Shown here: one piece after another, positions 25,797-34,831 of the stretch | How positions within the stretch are numbered: the stretch's first letter is position 1 | How the letters are laid out: the number at the start of each line of letters is the position of its first letter | Assembly (NCBI GenBank): GCA_964507245.1 | Contig: CAZDQC010000003.1 | Span: 1-64,000 of the forward strand | DNA: 64,000 nt | Direction: 5' to 3' | From: GCA-2731375 sp964507245 | Lineage (GTDB): Bacteria > Pseudomonadota > Alphaproteobacteria > GCA-2731375 | Notes under the pieces: generated by a model | Told to the model about the DNA's origin: nothing | Databases searched by the model: none | Seen by the model: the letters and a program-made list of their open reading frames with translations, nothing else | Position numbers and translations under genes: made by a program

Positions 25797-26660
25797 ATGG
25801 AATTTACCATACGCCCTTTAACCGCGAATATTGGCGCAGAAATCACAGGGTTAGATCTGCGTTATCCCATTGACAGGACTACCATGGTGCGGTTACGCGA
25901 AGTCTGGCTTGATCACATCATTTTGCTGTTTTCTGGTCAGACATTAGATGACGATCAACAAATTGCGTTTAGCCGCCGCATAGGAAAATTAGAATTGATT
26001 AACATGGCTGCCCTGCAATTAGATGGCAAACCGGAAATCTATACGGCGACGAACCTAGACTCGAACGGAAATATATTGCCATTGAACAACCCCCTCATGC
26101 AACTCAATGCAGATAACGCAAAATGGCATTCTGATAGTTCCTTCAAAAAGATGCCGTCTATGGCATCGCTGCTGCATGCACGCATCGTGCCTCCGGTTGG
26201 CGGAAAGACTGGCTTTGCCAACATGGTAGCCGCCTATGATGCCCTGGATGATATAATGAAGGATCGCATAGACGGCTTAATGGGCGTGCATAATTTTTTC
26301 TGGTCCCGTCGCGACGTTAATGTAATTGCATTTACCAATGAAGAAATAACAGCGATCCCTCCGGTCCGCCATCCTGTAGCGCGCGTCCATCCTGAAACCG
26401 GCCGAAAGACAATTTATGTGGGCTCGCATACCGAAACAATCGAAGGCATGAAAAATGATGAGGCGCGCGAGCTAATTAATGCGTTAATAACACATGCTAC
26501 TCAAAAGGAATTTGTCTATGAGCATCAATGGCACGTTGGTGACCTCATACTTTGGGACAACCGAGCGGCGCTGCATCGCGGCATGGGATTTGATATGCAA
26601 AAACATAAGAGACGCATGCACCGCACCACAATTGCAGGGATTACCACTACAGTTACCTAA
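25797..26660 (+). CDS. TauD/TfdA family Fe(II)/2-oxoglutarate-dependent dioxygenase
   Basis: Protein of 287 residues. The N-terminus FTIRPLTANIGAEITGLDL is typical of the family. The iron-binding facial triad is H111-x-D113 in KWHSDSSF and the distal His near 260 in DNRAALHRG; the 2-oxoglutarate-binding Arg is near 276 (MHRTTI). Members hydroxylate taurine, 2,4-D and many other small acids. The start has an excellent ribosome binding site (GGGGGAG). Codon use is AT-richer than in the housekeeping genes around it. The 337 bp upstream carry only repeats. It is the first gene of the island after tRNA-Ala; substrate not predictable. Confidence 0.9.
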   Translation: MEFTIRPLTANIGAEITGLDLRYPIDRTTMVRLREVWLDHIILLFSGQTLDDDQQIAFSRRIGKLELINMAALQLDGKPEIYTATNLDSNGNILPLNNPLMQLNADNAKWHSDSSFKKMPSMASLLHARIVPPVGGKTGFANMVAAYDALDDIMKDRIDGLMGVHNFFWSRRDVNVIAFTNEEITAIPPVRHPVARVHPETGRKTIYVGSHTETIEGMKNDEARELINALITHATQKEFVYEHQWHVGDLILWDNRAALHRGMGFDMQKHKRRMHRTTIAGITTTVT

Positions 26661-26825
26661 AATAGTGTGCACATTGATAATGACGGTTGCTGTCTCTATA
26701 GCGGCACCGATATTGATGGTTGGGGTTGACGAAAAGCCTACTAAAAGCACCCGTATCCCATTTCAAGCCCTAGAAAGTACAAATTCTGTGTGCCATTATG
26801 GGATGTTTTCAACTGGAGGCATACT

Positions 26826-28097
26826 ATGAATAAGGTCGTCGCGGACAAAGTTGAGGTAGTTAAGGAGACAGTTTCGTCGGCCTATGTGCCCCCCCTCCAA
26901 CTCACAGAAGGCCAGTCACCACCTATCGCTGCGAACGGAGGTTTATCGTATATGTCGTTCGATCGGCAAGGAGATGCGGGAACTGGTGCGGCGATGGAGG
27001 CGACGCTCAAACAAATAGCCGAGGGGAAGGGGCAGGCGGTCATTGACAAACTCGACAACGCCCCCCCGGGGCCCATCAAGACAAAGTGGGGCGTTGGGTT
27101 TCGTGAATACGCAGAGTGCCTCGAATATATTAGAGCGAACAACATCGAAGCCCCGGAAGGCGGCCTGGCGCTTCCGCTGCGGTACACAGTTCACGAGCAG
27201 CCGTCCTATTCCATCGTCCCGTCCAATGCACTCTGGCGGGACCCGGCGCGCGTGGCTGATGCAAAAGCAGTACGCAAGGACGAGCAGGACAACGCGCGAC
27301 GATGCCTTTATTTTCCGCAGGTGATGCGCGACGCGCGACGAATGGAGGAGTACTACCCAGGTCTCTCGCCCAATAGCTCCGAGTGCATGGACAAGCTTGG
27401 CGTCTCGCTGGCGCACTGCGAGTCCGAGTGCGAGAACTTCTACGACGCGGCAGAGGTTGAACGCGTGTTCTATCCGGAAATAGAGAAGCTCCTCTTGGAG
27501 TTTTTTCCCGGTTCGACGGATGCGCTCGTGTACAACCACGACGTGTTTGACAAGGACTACGAAGGCGACCGAACGGAAGACCAAGACAACAAGAACCCAG
27601 GTGTGAATGCCAACTACGCCAACCTCGTGCACAACGACCTGAACGACAACAGTGGGCGTGTGCGCTGTCGAGAGTTGCTTACGAAGAACCTACGGAATTT
27701 TGGCCGCAAGCAGCACTACACTGAAGAACAGGCCGACGCAAAGATGTCGCGGCGGTTCATGTCAATTAACCTCGCCAAGCCGATGGAGACTGTACGCCAG
27801 AACCCCTTCGTGCTTTGCGCTTGGCCCTCATTCGCCAATCAGATGTACATCACCAATTACCGCATCTACGATGACCGCGTTGGTGAGACCACCAGATTCA
27901 CTTACCACCCTGACCACGATTGGTACTGGTTTCCTGCGCAAAAGCCGACCGAGGTCTCGATGCTCAAGTGTTACGACTCTGTCACCGACGGCTCCGTCTC
28001 GCGCTGGTCTTTCCACACTGCCTGTATTGACCCAACTGCGCCTGACGATGCTCCTTGTCGCAAAAACGTCGTGGTCCGATCCTATGTCTTCTTCTAG
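26826..28097 (+). CDS. CmcJ/NvfI-like non-heme iron oxygenase, unusually long
   Basis: Protein of 423 residues. The C-terminal two thirds carries the marks of the CmcJ/AsaB/NvfI family: V-H269-N-D271 as the HxD iron motif, a NPFVLCAWPSF strand, HPDHDWYWFPAQKPTEVSMLK, the distal His 397 in FHTACIDPTAPDDAP, and Arg 418 in VVVRSYVFF for 2-oxoglutarate. Known relatives act in cephamycin and fungal meroterpenoid synthesis. Most members are near 270-300 residues; this one has about 100 extra N-terminal residues and a Cys-rich phrase, LAHCESECENFYD. The ATG at 26826 has GGAGG six bases upstream. Codon choice (AAG, GAG, AAC, CTC) differs by eye from the neighbouring TauD-like gene, suggesting separate acquisition. 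Confidence 0.75.
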   Translation: MNKVVADKVEVVKETVSSAYVPPLQLTEGQSPPIAANGGLSYMSFDRQGDAGTGAAMEATLKQIAEGKGQAVIDKLDNAPPGPIKTKWGVGFREYAECLEYIRANNIEAPEGGLALPLRYTVHEQPSYSIVPSNALWRDPARVADAKAVRKDEQDNARRCLYFPQVMRDARRMEEYYPGLSPNSSECMDKLGVSLAHCESECENFYDAAEVERVFYPEIEKLLLEFFPGSTDALVYNHDVFDKDYEGDRTEDQDNKNPGVNANYANLVHNDLNDNSGRVRCRELLTKNLRNFGRKQHYTEEQADAKMSRRFMSINLAKPMETVRQNPFVLCAWPSFANQMYITNYRIYDDRVGETTRFTYHPDHDWYWFPAQKPTEVSMLKCYDSVTDGSVSRWSFHTACIDPTAPDDAPCRKNVVVRSYVFF

Positions 28098-28103
28098 GAA
28101 GAC

Positions 28104-28138
28104 AGGAAGCCACAGCGAGGTTTAGGCCGCTTCTTTTT
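28104..28138 (+). terminator. Probable rho-independent terminator after the CmcJ-like gene
   Basis: AGGAAGC (28104-28110) pairs with GCTTCTT (28129-28135), including one G-T pair, and is followed by TTT. The 18-base loop is long but contains a further short pairing (GG with CC). The position just after the stop codon supports a terminator. Confidence 0.45.
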
Positions 28139-28319
28139 AGTGAAAGTTAATTCGTACTTGTATCACACCTCTAAGTGGATTTTCAGCAAACAAAAAATTC
28201 CCAAGGACACACCATAGGAATACCCGCGTATCCTCAGGGCCCTGGCCTGGGGTCAAGGAGCCAGGATTTACCGAATAGGTCGCAGGAAATTGCAAAATTT
28301 CTATAGTGGATATGATTAC

Positions 28320-28395
28320 GAAGTCGTAGCTCGGTTGAGAAAGCACTTGAAGCGCATTCAAGAAATTAGTGATTCAATTCCACCTGGTTCCACCA
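28320..28395 (+). pseudogene. Decayed tRNA-Ala-like copy (anticodon position CGC)
   Basis: A 76-base segment aligns without gaps to the tRNA-Ala(GGC) at 25384-25459, with 57 of 76 bases identical including the anticodon stem CTTGA/TCAAG and the CCA end. The T33 that precedes every functional anticodon is G here. The T stem is broken (AGTGA against CCACC), and the acceptor relies on wobble and one mismatch. Fifteen of the 19 differences are G to A or C to T relative to the intact gene. It is most likely a non-functional copy or the remains of a tRNA-Ala(CGC). It marks the right edge of the oxygenase island. Confidence 0.7.
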
Positions 28396-28473
28396 AAGTT
28401 TCCAAGCGGTTGGCTGATTGACAGCTTGCTCGTTTAACTTCGGGGACTAGGGGCGTAGTCAGATAACCCAATC

Positions 28474-29205
28474 CTATAAGGCGCAATAGCCGCCATCCAC
28501 CGGGATGGTAACGCCGGTGATGAAGCTAGCCACGTCGTTTGAGGCTAGGAATAGGGCGGTGCCAGCCATCTCCTCTGGCTGACCCCAACGGTCCATCGGC
28601 GTGCGTTGTATGATGGGGTCGGCTACAGCGGAATTATTTTGTATCGGCTCGGTCATCTTGGTGTTGATCCAGCCTGGCGCAATGGAATTTACGCGAACGC
28701 CGTCTCTGGCCCACAGCGCGCCTAATGTCTTGGTCATTTGCAAGATCGCGGATTTCGAGGCGCCGTAACCTGGCACACGGGGCGAGCCAGAATACGAGGT
28801 CATGGAGGCTATATTGATGATAGAGCCCTGTGCCGCCTTCAACAACGGCTGCAGGCGGTGGCTCAGACGATAGACAGCGTTTAAGTTGATGTCGATGGTG
28901 GCTTCAAAATTCTCAGGTTTCAGCGCCTCTTCATTACGGAAAGTCATGCCCGCGTTGTTGACCAGCACGTCAAGCCTGCTGAATGAAGCGGCCAGGGCTT
29001 CGACCCTATCCACATCGAGCATATTGACGCCGTAGTAGATGAAGGCCGATAGATCTGCCGGATAGAGGTCGGGTTCGGGCGCGGTCCCAGTCACCGTCAC
29101 CGTCGCACCCGCATGCAAGAAGCCCTGGGCGATCGCCAAACCAATGCCACTGGAGCCACCCGTTACCAGGACTAATTTATCAGAAAAATCAAATTGCGTG
29201 CTCAT
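28474..29205 (-). CDS. Short-chain dehydrogenase/reductase
   Basis: Protein of 243 residues, a classical SDR. VLVTGGSSGIGLAIA binds NAD(P), VNNAGMTF follows, the catalytic Ser is in NIASMTSYSG, and YGASKSAIL supplies the Tyr-Lys pair; VNSIAPGWINTKM closes the site. All catalytic residues are present, in contrast to the other SDR near 6 kb. The ATG at 29205 is used; a TTG at 29223 would add six residues. No strong ribosome binding site is seen. It lies between the oxygenase island and nrdJ, and could belong to either; specificity unknown. Confidence 0.88.
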   Translation of the reverse strand: MSTQFDFSDKLVLVTGGSSGIGLAIAQGFLHAGATVTVTGTAPEPDLYPADLSAFIYYGVNMLDVDRVEALAASFSRLDVLVNNAGMTFRNEEALKPENFEATIDINLNAVYRLSHRLQPLLKAAQGSIINIASMTSYSGSPRVPGYGASKSAILQMTKTLGALWARDGVRVNSIAPGWINTKMTEPIQNNSAVADPIIQRTPMDRWGQPEEMAGTALFLASNDVASFITGVTIPVDGGYCAL

Positions 29206-29320
29206 AACGTAATGTTTATCCAATCTTCTTTCGATGCGGGCCTTTGGTGGGGATATCGCTCGTCAAGGTGTCGTCAACACAATAATAAATTGAACTTTTC
29301 TCGCTGGCCTTGTCATCATT

Positions 29321-31657
29321 TTAACCACATTTTGAATAACCGCAGGAAACACAAGTATCACAGCCTTCCAAGCGGATTAGGCCTGGGGTGCCGCATTTGG
29401 TACAGCGGCGCAGGTGGCTGACTTCCTCGTTTTTCTTGCCTGCCGATGTCGAGGCCTGCAACGCCACCGGCACGACTTCGGCTTCTGGATCCAAGTTTGG
29501 TTTAGCGATGAAACCGATGACGATCATGTGTCTCTCGATTACCTCGCCAATGGCGGCTAGTAAGGATGGCACGTATCGCCCATCAACCCAATAACCCCCA
29601 CGCGGGTCAAACACAGCTTTAAGCTCCTCCACCACAAAGGATACATCACCGCCCCGGCGGAACACAGCCGAGATCATGCGGGTGAGTGCGACAGTCCAGG
29701 CAAAATGGTCCACGTTCTTGGAATTGATGAAAACCTCGAACGGTCGTACTCGGCCATCCTGGATAATGTCATTGATGGTGATGTAAATTCCGTGGTCACT
29801 TTCGGGCCAGTTAATTTTGTATGTGCGGCCCTGCAAAGCGCCGGGACGGTCCAGCGGCTGGGTCATATAGACCACGCCACCAGCGTCCAGTTCATCCCGG
29901 GGCCGGGCTTCGGGAGCCCCCAAAGGTAATTCCGGTTCTACTAGCAGCCGGGATTTCTCCTCAGATTCGGTCTCCAGCACCGCACCCGTCACTTCGTTGG
30001 GGCGGTAGGTTGTGCAGCCTTTACAGCCGGTGTCATATGCCAGCATGTAGACGTCCTTGAAGGCCTCGAAGGTAATGTTCTCGGGCAAATTGATGGTCTT
30101 GGAGATGGAGGCGTCGATATATGTCTGCGCGGCGGCCTGCATACGTACGTGGTCCGAGGGTGTCAGTGCAGCGGCGGTGATAAAATAGTCAGGTAATTGC
30201 GCGGCCTCGCCATACTGGGTGCGGTATTGACGATAGGCATAATCGCTCACTATTTCCTCTCGCCGGCTGCCGTCGGGCATAATGACATGCCGACGGTAGG
30301 TGAAAGCAAAGACCGGCTCTAACCCTGAGGAAACATTATCCGCGAAAATAGAAATGGTGCCCGTAGGCGCGATGGAAGTCAGCAAGGCATTGCGAATGCC
30401 ATGTTCGGCGATGGCAGTCCGGACTTCATCATCCAGTTTGACATTTCCGTCGCTGGCTAGAAATGCCTCCCGCTCAAAAAGTGGAAAGGCGCCCTTCTCC
30501 TTGGCAAGATCCACACTGGCCAGATATGAGGCCCGTTGAACTTCGGCCAACCAGCTATGCGTCAGGGCCACAGCCTGATCCGAGCCGTAACGGACACGGC
30601 AGAAAATCAATGCATCTGCCAGCCCAGTGATGCCCAAGCCGATGCGCCGCTTCGCCCGCGCCTCGTTTTCTTGTTCCCGAAGGGGAAAACGGGAGATATC
30701 AATGGCATTATCCAACATGCGAACAGCCGTCGTGACCAAATTGCGGAGGGCGTCGATATCAAGAGCGGCGTCGGCAGTAAAAGAATTTCGCACCAACCGT
30801 GCCAGATTGATCGATCCCAGCAGGCACGCTCCATACGGAGGGAGCGGTTGCTCTCCGCAAGGATTCGTTGCATGGATTGTTTCACAATATCTTAAATTAT
30901 TTCGTTGATTTATACGGTCGATGAAAATCACGCCAGGTTCCGCGTAGGCATAGGTGGCCCGCATGATGCTATCCCAGAGCTCACGGGCTTGTACGGATTT
31001 GTAGGTACGGCCGCCAAAAAGCAGCTCCCAAGCTTTATCGTCCTTGACCGCCTGCATGAAGGCGTCAGTAACCAGGACAGAAAGGTTGAACATGCGTAAT
31101 CGACCCGGATCCTGCTTGGCCTCGATAAAGGCCTCGATATCCGGGTGATCACAGCGCAAAGTGGCCATCATGGCGCCCCGGCGATGGCCAGCCGACATTA
31201 TAGTGCGGCACATAGCGTCCCACACATCCATGAAGGTAAGCGGCCCAGAAGCGTCTGCACCGACACCTTCAACCGGTGCCCCGTTGGGCCTTAGGGTTGA
31301 GAAATCATAGCCAATGCCGCCGCCTTGCTGCATGGTTAAGGCAGCTTCGCGTAAATTTTCAAAGATGCCAGACATATCGTCGGGTATCGTTCCCATAACG
31401 AAACAATTAAACAGAGTGACATTTCGATCCGCACCAGCGCCTGCCAGAACGCGGCCAGCGGGCAAAAAACGGAAATCTTCCAGGGCCTCGTAAAAATGGT
31501 CCCGCCAATCCGCCGGCCGCACTTCTGCGGCCGCCATGGCATCCGCCACCCGGCGCCAACTATCTTCGATGGTGTCGTCCACTGCCTGACCGTCGGTGCT
31601 TCTCAAACGGTATTTCATATCCCAGATTTGTTGGGAAATGGGCGCTACAGTCGGCAT
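29321..31657 (-). CDS. nrdJ: Adenosylcobalamin-dependent (class II) ribonucleoside-diphosphate reductase
   Basis: Protein of 778 residues. It has the radical-site segment NPCGEQPLPPYGACLLGSINL, the N-terminal LPAGRVLAGAG, and QQGGGIGYDFSTLRP, all typical of class II NrdJ. The C-terminus ends in a Cys-rich tail (CTKCGTP, CDTCVSCGYSKCG), whose cysteines relay electrons from thioredoxin to the active site. It reduces ribonucleotides using a B12-derived radical and needs no oxygen, so the organism must make or import cobalamin. The ATG has GAGG five bases upstream. No B12 riboswitch fits into the 78 bp upstream. It follows plsC on the same strand. Confidence 0.94.
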   Translation of the reverse strand: MPTVAPISQQIWDMKYRLRSTDGQAVDDTIEDSWRRVADAMAAAEVRPADWRDHFYEALEDFRFLPAGRVLAGAGADRNVTLFNCFVMGTIPDDMSGIFENLREAALTMQQGGGIGYDFSTLRPNGAPVEGVGADASGPLTFMDVWDAMCRTIMSAGHRRGAMMATLRCDHPDIEAFIEAKQDPGRLRMFNLSVLVTDAFMQAVKDDKAWELLFGGRTYKSVQARELWDSIMRATYAYAEPGVIFIDRINQRNNLRYCETIHATNPCGEQPLPPYGACLLGSINLARLVRNSFTADAALDIDALRNLVTTAVRMLDNAIDISRFPLREQENEARAKRRIGLGITGLADALIFCRVRYGSDQAVALTHSWLAEVQRASYLASVDLAKEKGAFPLFEREAFLASDGNVKLDDEVRTAIAEHGIRNALLTSIAPTGTISIFADNVSSGLEPVFAFTYRRHVIMPDGSRREEIVSDYAYRQYRTQYGEAAQLPDYFITAAALTPSDHVRMQAAAQTYIDASISKTINLPENITFEAFKDVYMLAYDTGCKGCTTYRPNEVTGAVLETESEEKSRLLVEPELPLGAPEARPRDELDAGGVVYMTQPLDRPGALQGRTYKINWPESDHGIYITINDIIQDGRVRPFEVFINSKNVDHFAWTVALTRMISAVFRRGGDVSFVVEELKAVFDPRGGYWVDGRYVPSLLAAIGEVIERHMIVIGFIAKPNLDPEAEVVPVALQASTSAGKKNEEVSHLRRCTKCGTPGLIRLEGCDTCVSCGYSKCG

Positions 31658-31735
31658 ATAAACCTCATTTGAAAAACGCGAATATCGGTTCTGTTCTTGT
31701 TATGTACTATAGCGGATATTTCACCTGAGCAGGAG

Positions 31736-32467
31736 TCATTTTTCAACATCAACTTCCAATTCAAGGGCCGCGGTGGCGTTTTCGATTCGATTTTGCAGCT
31801 GGGCGTCAAATTCTTTTCTCCGCAAGCCGGGGGGTATCGGCTCGAGAAATTCCAGGACTATGGTGCCAGGATGACGCATCAATTGGCGCCGCGGCCAGAA
31901 AAATCCAGAGTTCAGCGCCACGGGTACCACGGGAACATCCAGACTGCGATAAAGCGCGGAAACGCCCGGTAGATACGGCACATCCTCGACTAAGGTACCC
32001 GGCGAAGTCCGCGTTCCTTGAGGAAATATTACAATTGGCCGTCCCAGAGCAGTGGCAGATTTGGCATCATCCAACATAACGCGCAAGGCTTTGGGGCCAG
32101 CCTTACGATCAACTGCGATCATGCGGGTCTTGCGGCATAACCAACCATAAATGGGTATCAGCAACAGCTCTCTTTTTAATACCATCGCTGGATCATCCAG
32201 GAGGATATGCCAGATTAGGGTATCCCAGGCAGATTGGTGTTTCGCCGCGACGATTGCTGCTCCCTCCGGCCGATGTTCTAGTCCGCGATATTCCACATGG
32301 ATACCCGCCGTATGTCCCATCAGGAAAATGACGCCACGTGCCCATTGCCGCTGACCCCAAACCGCCACTTGGTAGGGCAGTAAAAGGGCAAACCCAAACA
32401 ATAAAACCATGAAAGCTGTCCAGAGATAGAATAGCCCATTGAATAGGTTTGATCGGATCATTCGCAT
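31736..32467 (-). CDS. plsC: 1-acyl-sn-glycerol-3-phosphate acyltransferase
   Basis: Protein of 243 residues. An N-terminal membrane segment (about residues 8-30) anchors it to the inner membrane. The acyltransferase block I motif HX4D is KHQSAWD, and block III is FPQGTRTSPG, close to the usual FPEGTR. It adds the second acyl chain to lysophosphatidic acid to give phosphatidic acid. The gene starts nine bases after the YdcF-like gene and is part of the ftsE-ftsX-ydcF-plsC run. Confidence 0.9.
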   Translation of the reverse strand: MRMIRSNLFNGLFYLWTAFMVLLFGFALLLPYQVAVWGQRQWARGVIFLMGHTAGIHVEYRGLEHRPEGAAIVAAKHQSAWDTLIWHILLDDPAMVLKRELLLIPIYGWLCRKTRMIAVDRKAGPKALRVMLDDAKSATALGRPIVIFPQGTRTSPGTLVEDVPYLPGVSALYRSLDVPVVPVALNSGFFWPRRQLMRHPGTIVLEFLEPIPPGLRRKEFDAQLQNRIENATAALELEVDVEK

Positions 32468-32476
32468 GACAACATC

Positions 32477-33085
32477 CTATATTGCCGGACTAGTCAAACG
32501 CACGCGGATGAGGCTAACCAAGAATTTGCTGTACTCCACTATTAGAAGCTTCAAGGTGCCTGGAAATAACCACCATTGATCAAGTTTTACCGAGACCGAC
32601 ATTACCGGTATGGGCTGGAAATCTACATCCGACATGGCTTGCCGAAATAACAGCAGGCTGCGTGGCATGTGATAAGAAGCCGTAACCAGGTGCAGACTGC
32701 GGTAGCCATGAAGTCGCGCCCACAGCGAGGTCTCGATAGCGTTGCCGCGCGTGTCATGGGCTTGATAGCCTAAATCTACACAACAGCTAAACATATCAGC
32801 TGCTTCGGCCTGAATGTCGCGCAATTCCGCTGCCGAGATTCCCGATTTCACGCCTGATATAAGTAGTCGGCTGCCTCTACCCGCCACTAGCATCCGCAAC
32901 CCCACCTGTAATCGTCCACGGCCTCCAGTGAGGACTACGATGGCATCATTTATGCCAGGTTGCTGGGCCTGCCGCCGTGGCAATTCAGTTACAAAATGAA
33001 AAAATCCACCCAACCATAAAAAAAGTGCAACGAACACGCAAAAACATAACACTCGTAGCCCGCTCAGCCTTTGTCCAGAAGGCAT
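32477..33085 (-). CDS. YdcF/ElyC-like (DUF218) membrane-anchored protein
   Basis: Protein of 202 residues. One N-terminal membrane segment (about residues 10-30) precedes a DUF218 domain: DAIVVLTGGRGRL, LLISGV, RGNAIETSLWA and LVTASYHMPRSL are the conserved strands and loops. Relatives such as ElyC and SanA affect envelope integrity, though their biochemical activity is unclear. It starts three bases after ftsX and is followed by plsC, a common alphaproteobacterial order that suggests an envelope role. Confidence 0.87.
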   Translation of the reverse strand: MPSGQRLSGLRVLCFCVFVALFLWLGGFFHFVTELPRRQAQQPGINDAIVVLTGGRGRLQVGLRMLVAGRGSRLLISGVKSGISAAELRDIQAEAADMFSCCVDLGYQAHDTRGNAIETSLWARLHGYRSLHLVTASYHMPRSLLLFRQAMSDVDFQPIPVMSVSVKLDQWWLFPGTLKLLIVEYSKFLVSLIRVRLTSPAI

Positions 33086-33088
33086 CGC

Positions 33089-33979
33089 TCAAGAGATCCT
33101 TGATAATTCGTGCAGCACTGTGTGACGGGCTGTGAAGGCTGTCAAAAGCGCCGCCAAGAATGGCAAAGACGCCAGCAGCAGCAGACCCAAGGGTGACAAG
33201 GCGAGATTGTCCAACAAGGGGCCTTCTAAATCTCCGGCAAAGCTGGAGAGGGCGTAAAGAGCCACGGCAGTCACGGCCAGTCCGATGAAACCGCCCTTCA
33301 ATCCCGTGGTCATGGCGCGCCATAAAAACAGACGAGCGATATAGCCGTCCCTCGCACCCATGACATGCAAAAGATCGACCACTTCCAAATGTGCTGCGAA
33401 GGCTGCCCGGGTGCCGAAGATTACCACGGCGCTGGTGGCGAAGCAGATCATTGCCAAACAAGCCAGCATCATCCATTGCAATGTTTGGCTCAAACGAACC
33501 AGCCTGCCGAGCTGAATTTGGTGATCATCAATTTTGATGCCAGGCCCGATGGTGCTTAACCGCTCAGCCAACAGTGACAAATCCGGCGACTGGTCCGGTG
33601 ACAGCTGGACGTCAATCAAATGTGGCAGCGGCAATTCGCCAAGAATATCCCCGACACCCAGCCAGGGCTGCAGTAGTTTGGCGATCTCCACCGCGTCTAA
33701 TGGTTGTGATTTGATGACGCCGGGGGTATCGCCTAAGGCTTGGATGACTGCGGCCATAATTGTGGCGTCGTCTTTCCCAGTGCTTTGCTCAGCATCCGGG
33801 TTGGGCGGAATTTCCACGGTAATTTTATTTGCCAGATCATCGCGCCAAGTTCCCGTGGCTTGATGCAAGGCCAGTCCAACGGCCCCCGCCAGAGCGGCAA
33901 AAAACACCATCACCGCCACGACCAAGGGCAAAAAGCGACCGGCACCTTCCGAATCGGGGATAAGGTCAGGACCAGTCAT
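33089..33979 (-). CDS. ftsX: Cell division protein FtsX
   Basis: Protein of 296 residues with the FtsX permease layout. There is a first membrane span at about residues 17-38, a periplasmic domain of about 120 residues, then three spans in the second half separated by the phrase VVDLLHVMGARDGYIARLF. It pairs with the FtsE ATPase to control septal peptidoglycan hydrolysis through periplasmic activators. The start lies five bases after the ftsE stop. Sequence is divergent from E. coli, as is usual in Alphaproteobacteria, but topology and position are decisive. Confidence 0.9.
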   Translation of the reverse strand: MTGPDLIPDSEGAGRFLPLVVAVMVFFAALAGAVGLALHQATGTWRDDLANKITVEIPPNPDAEQSTGKDDATIMAAVIQALGDTPGVIKSQPLDAVEIAKLLQPWLGVGDILGELPLPHLIDVQLSPDQSPDLSLLAERLSTIGPGIKIDDHQIQLGRLVRLSQTLQWMMLACLAMICFATSAVVIFGTRAAFAAHLEVVDLLHVMGARDGYIARLFLWRAMTTGLKGGFIGLAVTAVALYALSSFAGDLEGPLLDNLALSPLGLLLLASLPFLAALLTAFTARHTVLHELSRIS

Positions 33980-33984
33980 GCCGT

Positions 33985-34659
33985 CTAATCCTGCTCCTTA
34001 TCAACCGGTGTATGCAGCATACTGTCCGCAAGAACGAGGACCGGATGAGAAAAGCGACGAACAAGGGCATCATTATGGGTAGCGACTACCACCGCCGTGC
34101 CGGTGCGGTGTAGTTCCTCGAACAAGCGTAACAGCCTATAGGCTATACGGTCATCCACGTTGCCGGTTGGTTCATCCGCTAAAAGCAACGCTGGTTTAGA
34201 GATGACGGCGCGGGCGATAGCCACACGCTGCTGTTCGCCGCCAGACAACGTTCCGGGGCTATCATTCAGACGTGCGCCAAGGCCGACCCAGTCTAAAAGC
34301 TCCGCGACATTATTGCGGGTACGTTTTTCATCGTCCCCAGCGATACGAAGGGGCAGAGCCACATTGTCGAAGATGGAAAGATTGCTCAGCAGCCGAAAAT
34401 CTTGAAATACAACGCCAATCCGGCGGCGTAACTCCGGCAATTTGCGGCGGTCGGTGCGGCTGATATCCTCGCCAAACACCTGGATACAGCCGCGCGAGGG
34501 CAATAGGGCCAAATACATCAGCTTCAGCAGTGAGGACTTCCCCGCGCCCGAAGCGCCCGTCAAAAAATAGAAACTGCCGGGCTCAATATGCAGATTGATG
34601 TCGCGCAGCACTTCCGGCCCAACGCCATAGCGGACACCAACATTTTCAAAGCGGACCAC
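33985..34659 (-). CDS. ftsE: Cell division ATP-binding protein FtsE
   Basis: Protein of 224 residues, an ABC ATPase. Walker A is GASGAGKSS, the signature is LSGGEQQRVAIARA, and Walker B is LLLADEPTGNVD. It partners the adjacent FtsX. The start is a GTG with AGAGGG six bases upstream. The gene begins the ftsE-ftsX-ydcF-plsC-nrdJ series on the minus strand and is divergent from the zinc-ribbon protein gene. Confidence 0.94.
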   Translation of the reverse strand: MVRFENVGVRYGVGPEVLRDINLHIEPGSFYFLTGASGAGKSSLLKLMYLALLPSRGCIQVFGEDISRTDRRKLPELRRRIGVVFQDFRLLSNLSIFDNVALPLRIAGDDEKRTRNNVAELLDWVGLGARLNDSPGTLSGGEQQRVAIARAVISKPALLLADEPTGNVDDRIAYRLLRLFEELHRTGTAVVVATHNDALVRRFSHPVLVLADSMLHTPVDKEQD

Positions 34660-34831
34660 CTAATACCCTCTGTTTGCTGGCAAGAGGCAAGATGCCACGT
34701 GCTTGAGCCAGGGTCCAGCCATTGGACCACTGACAAAAAAGGCAAGTTTATTTTACCATGGGCATAGAGCAAACTTGCCCCTCAGCCTTATCGTTCTTAT
34801 AACAAATCGGCTTGATTTTTTGGTAGATTGC

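Noticed and set aside
28241..28265. CCTGGC/GCCAGG inverted repeat near the right island edge
   Set aside because: Six-bp stem with a 13-base loop and no T run; it is not clearly above background and matches nothing at the left edge.
31658..31735. Cobalamin riboswitch upstream of nrdJ
   Set aside because: Only 78 bp separate plsC and nrdJ, too short for a full B12 element, and no B12-box-like sequence is visible.
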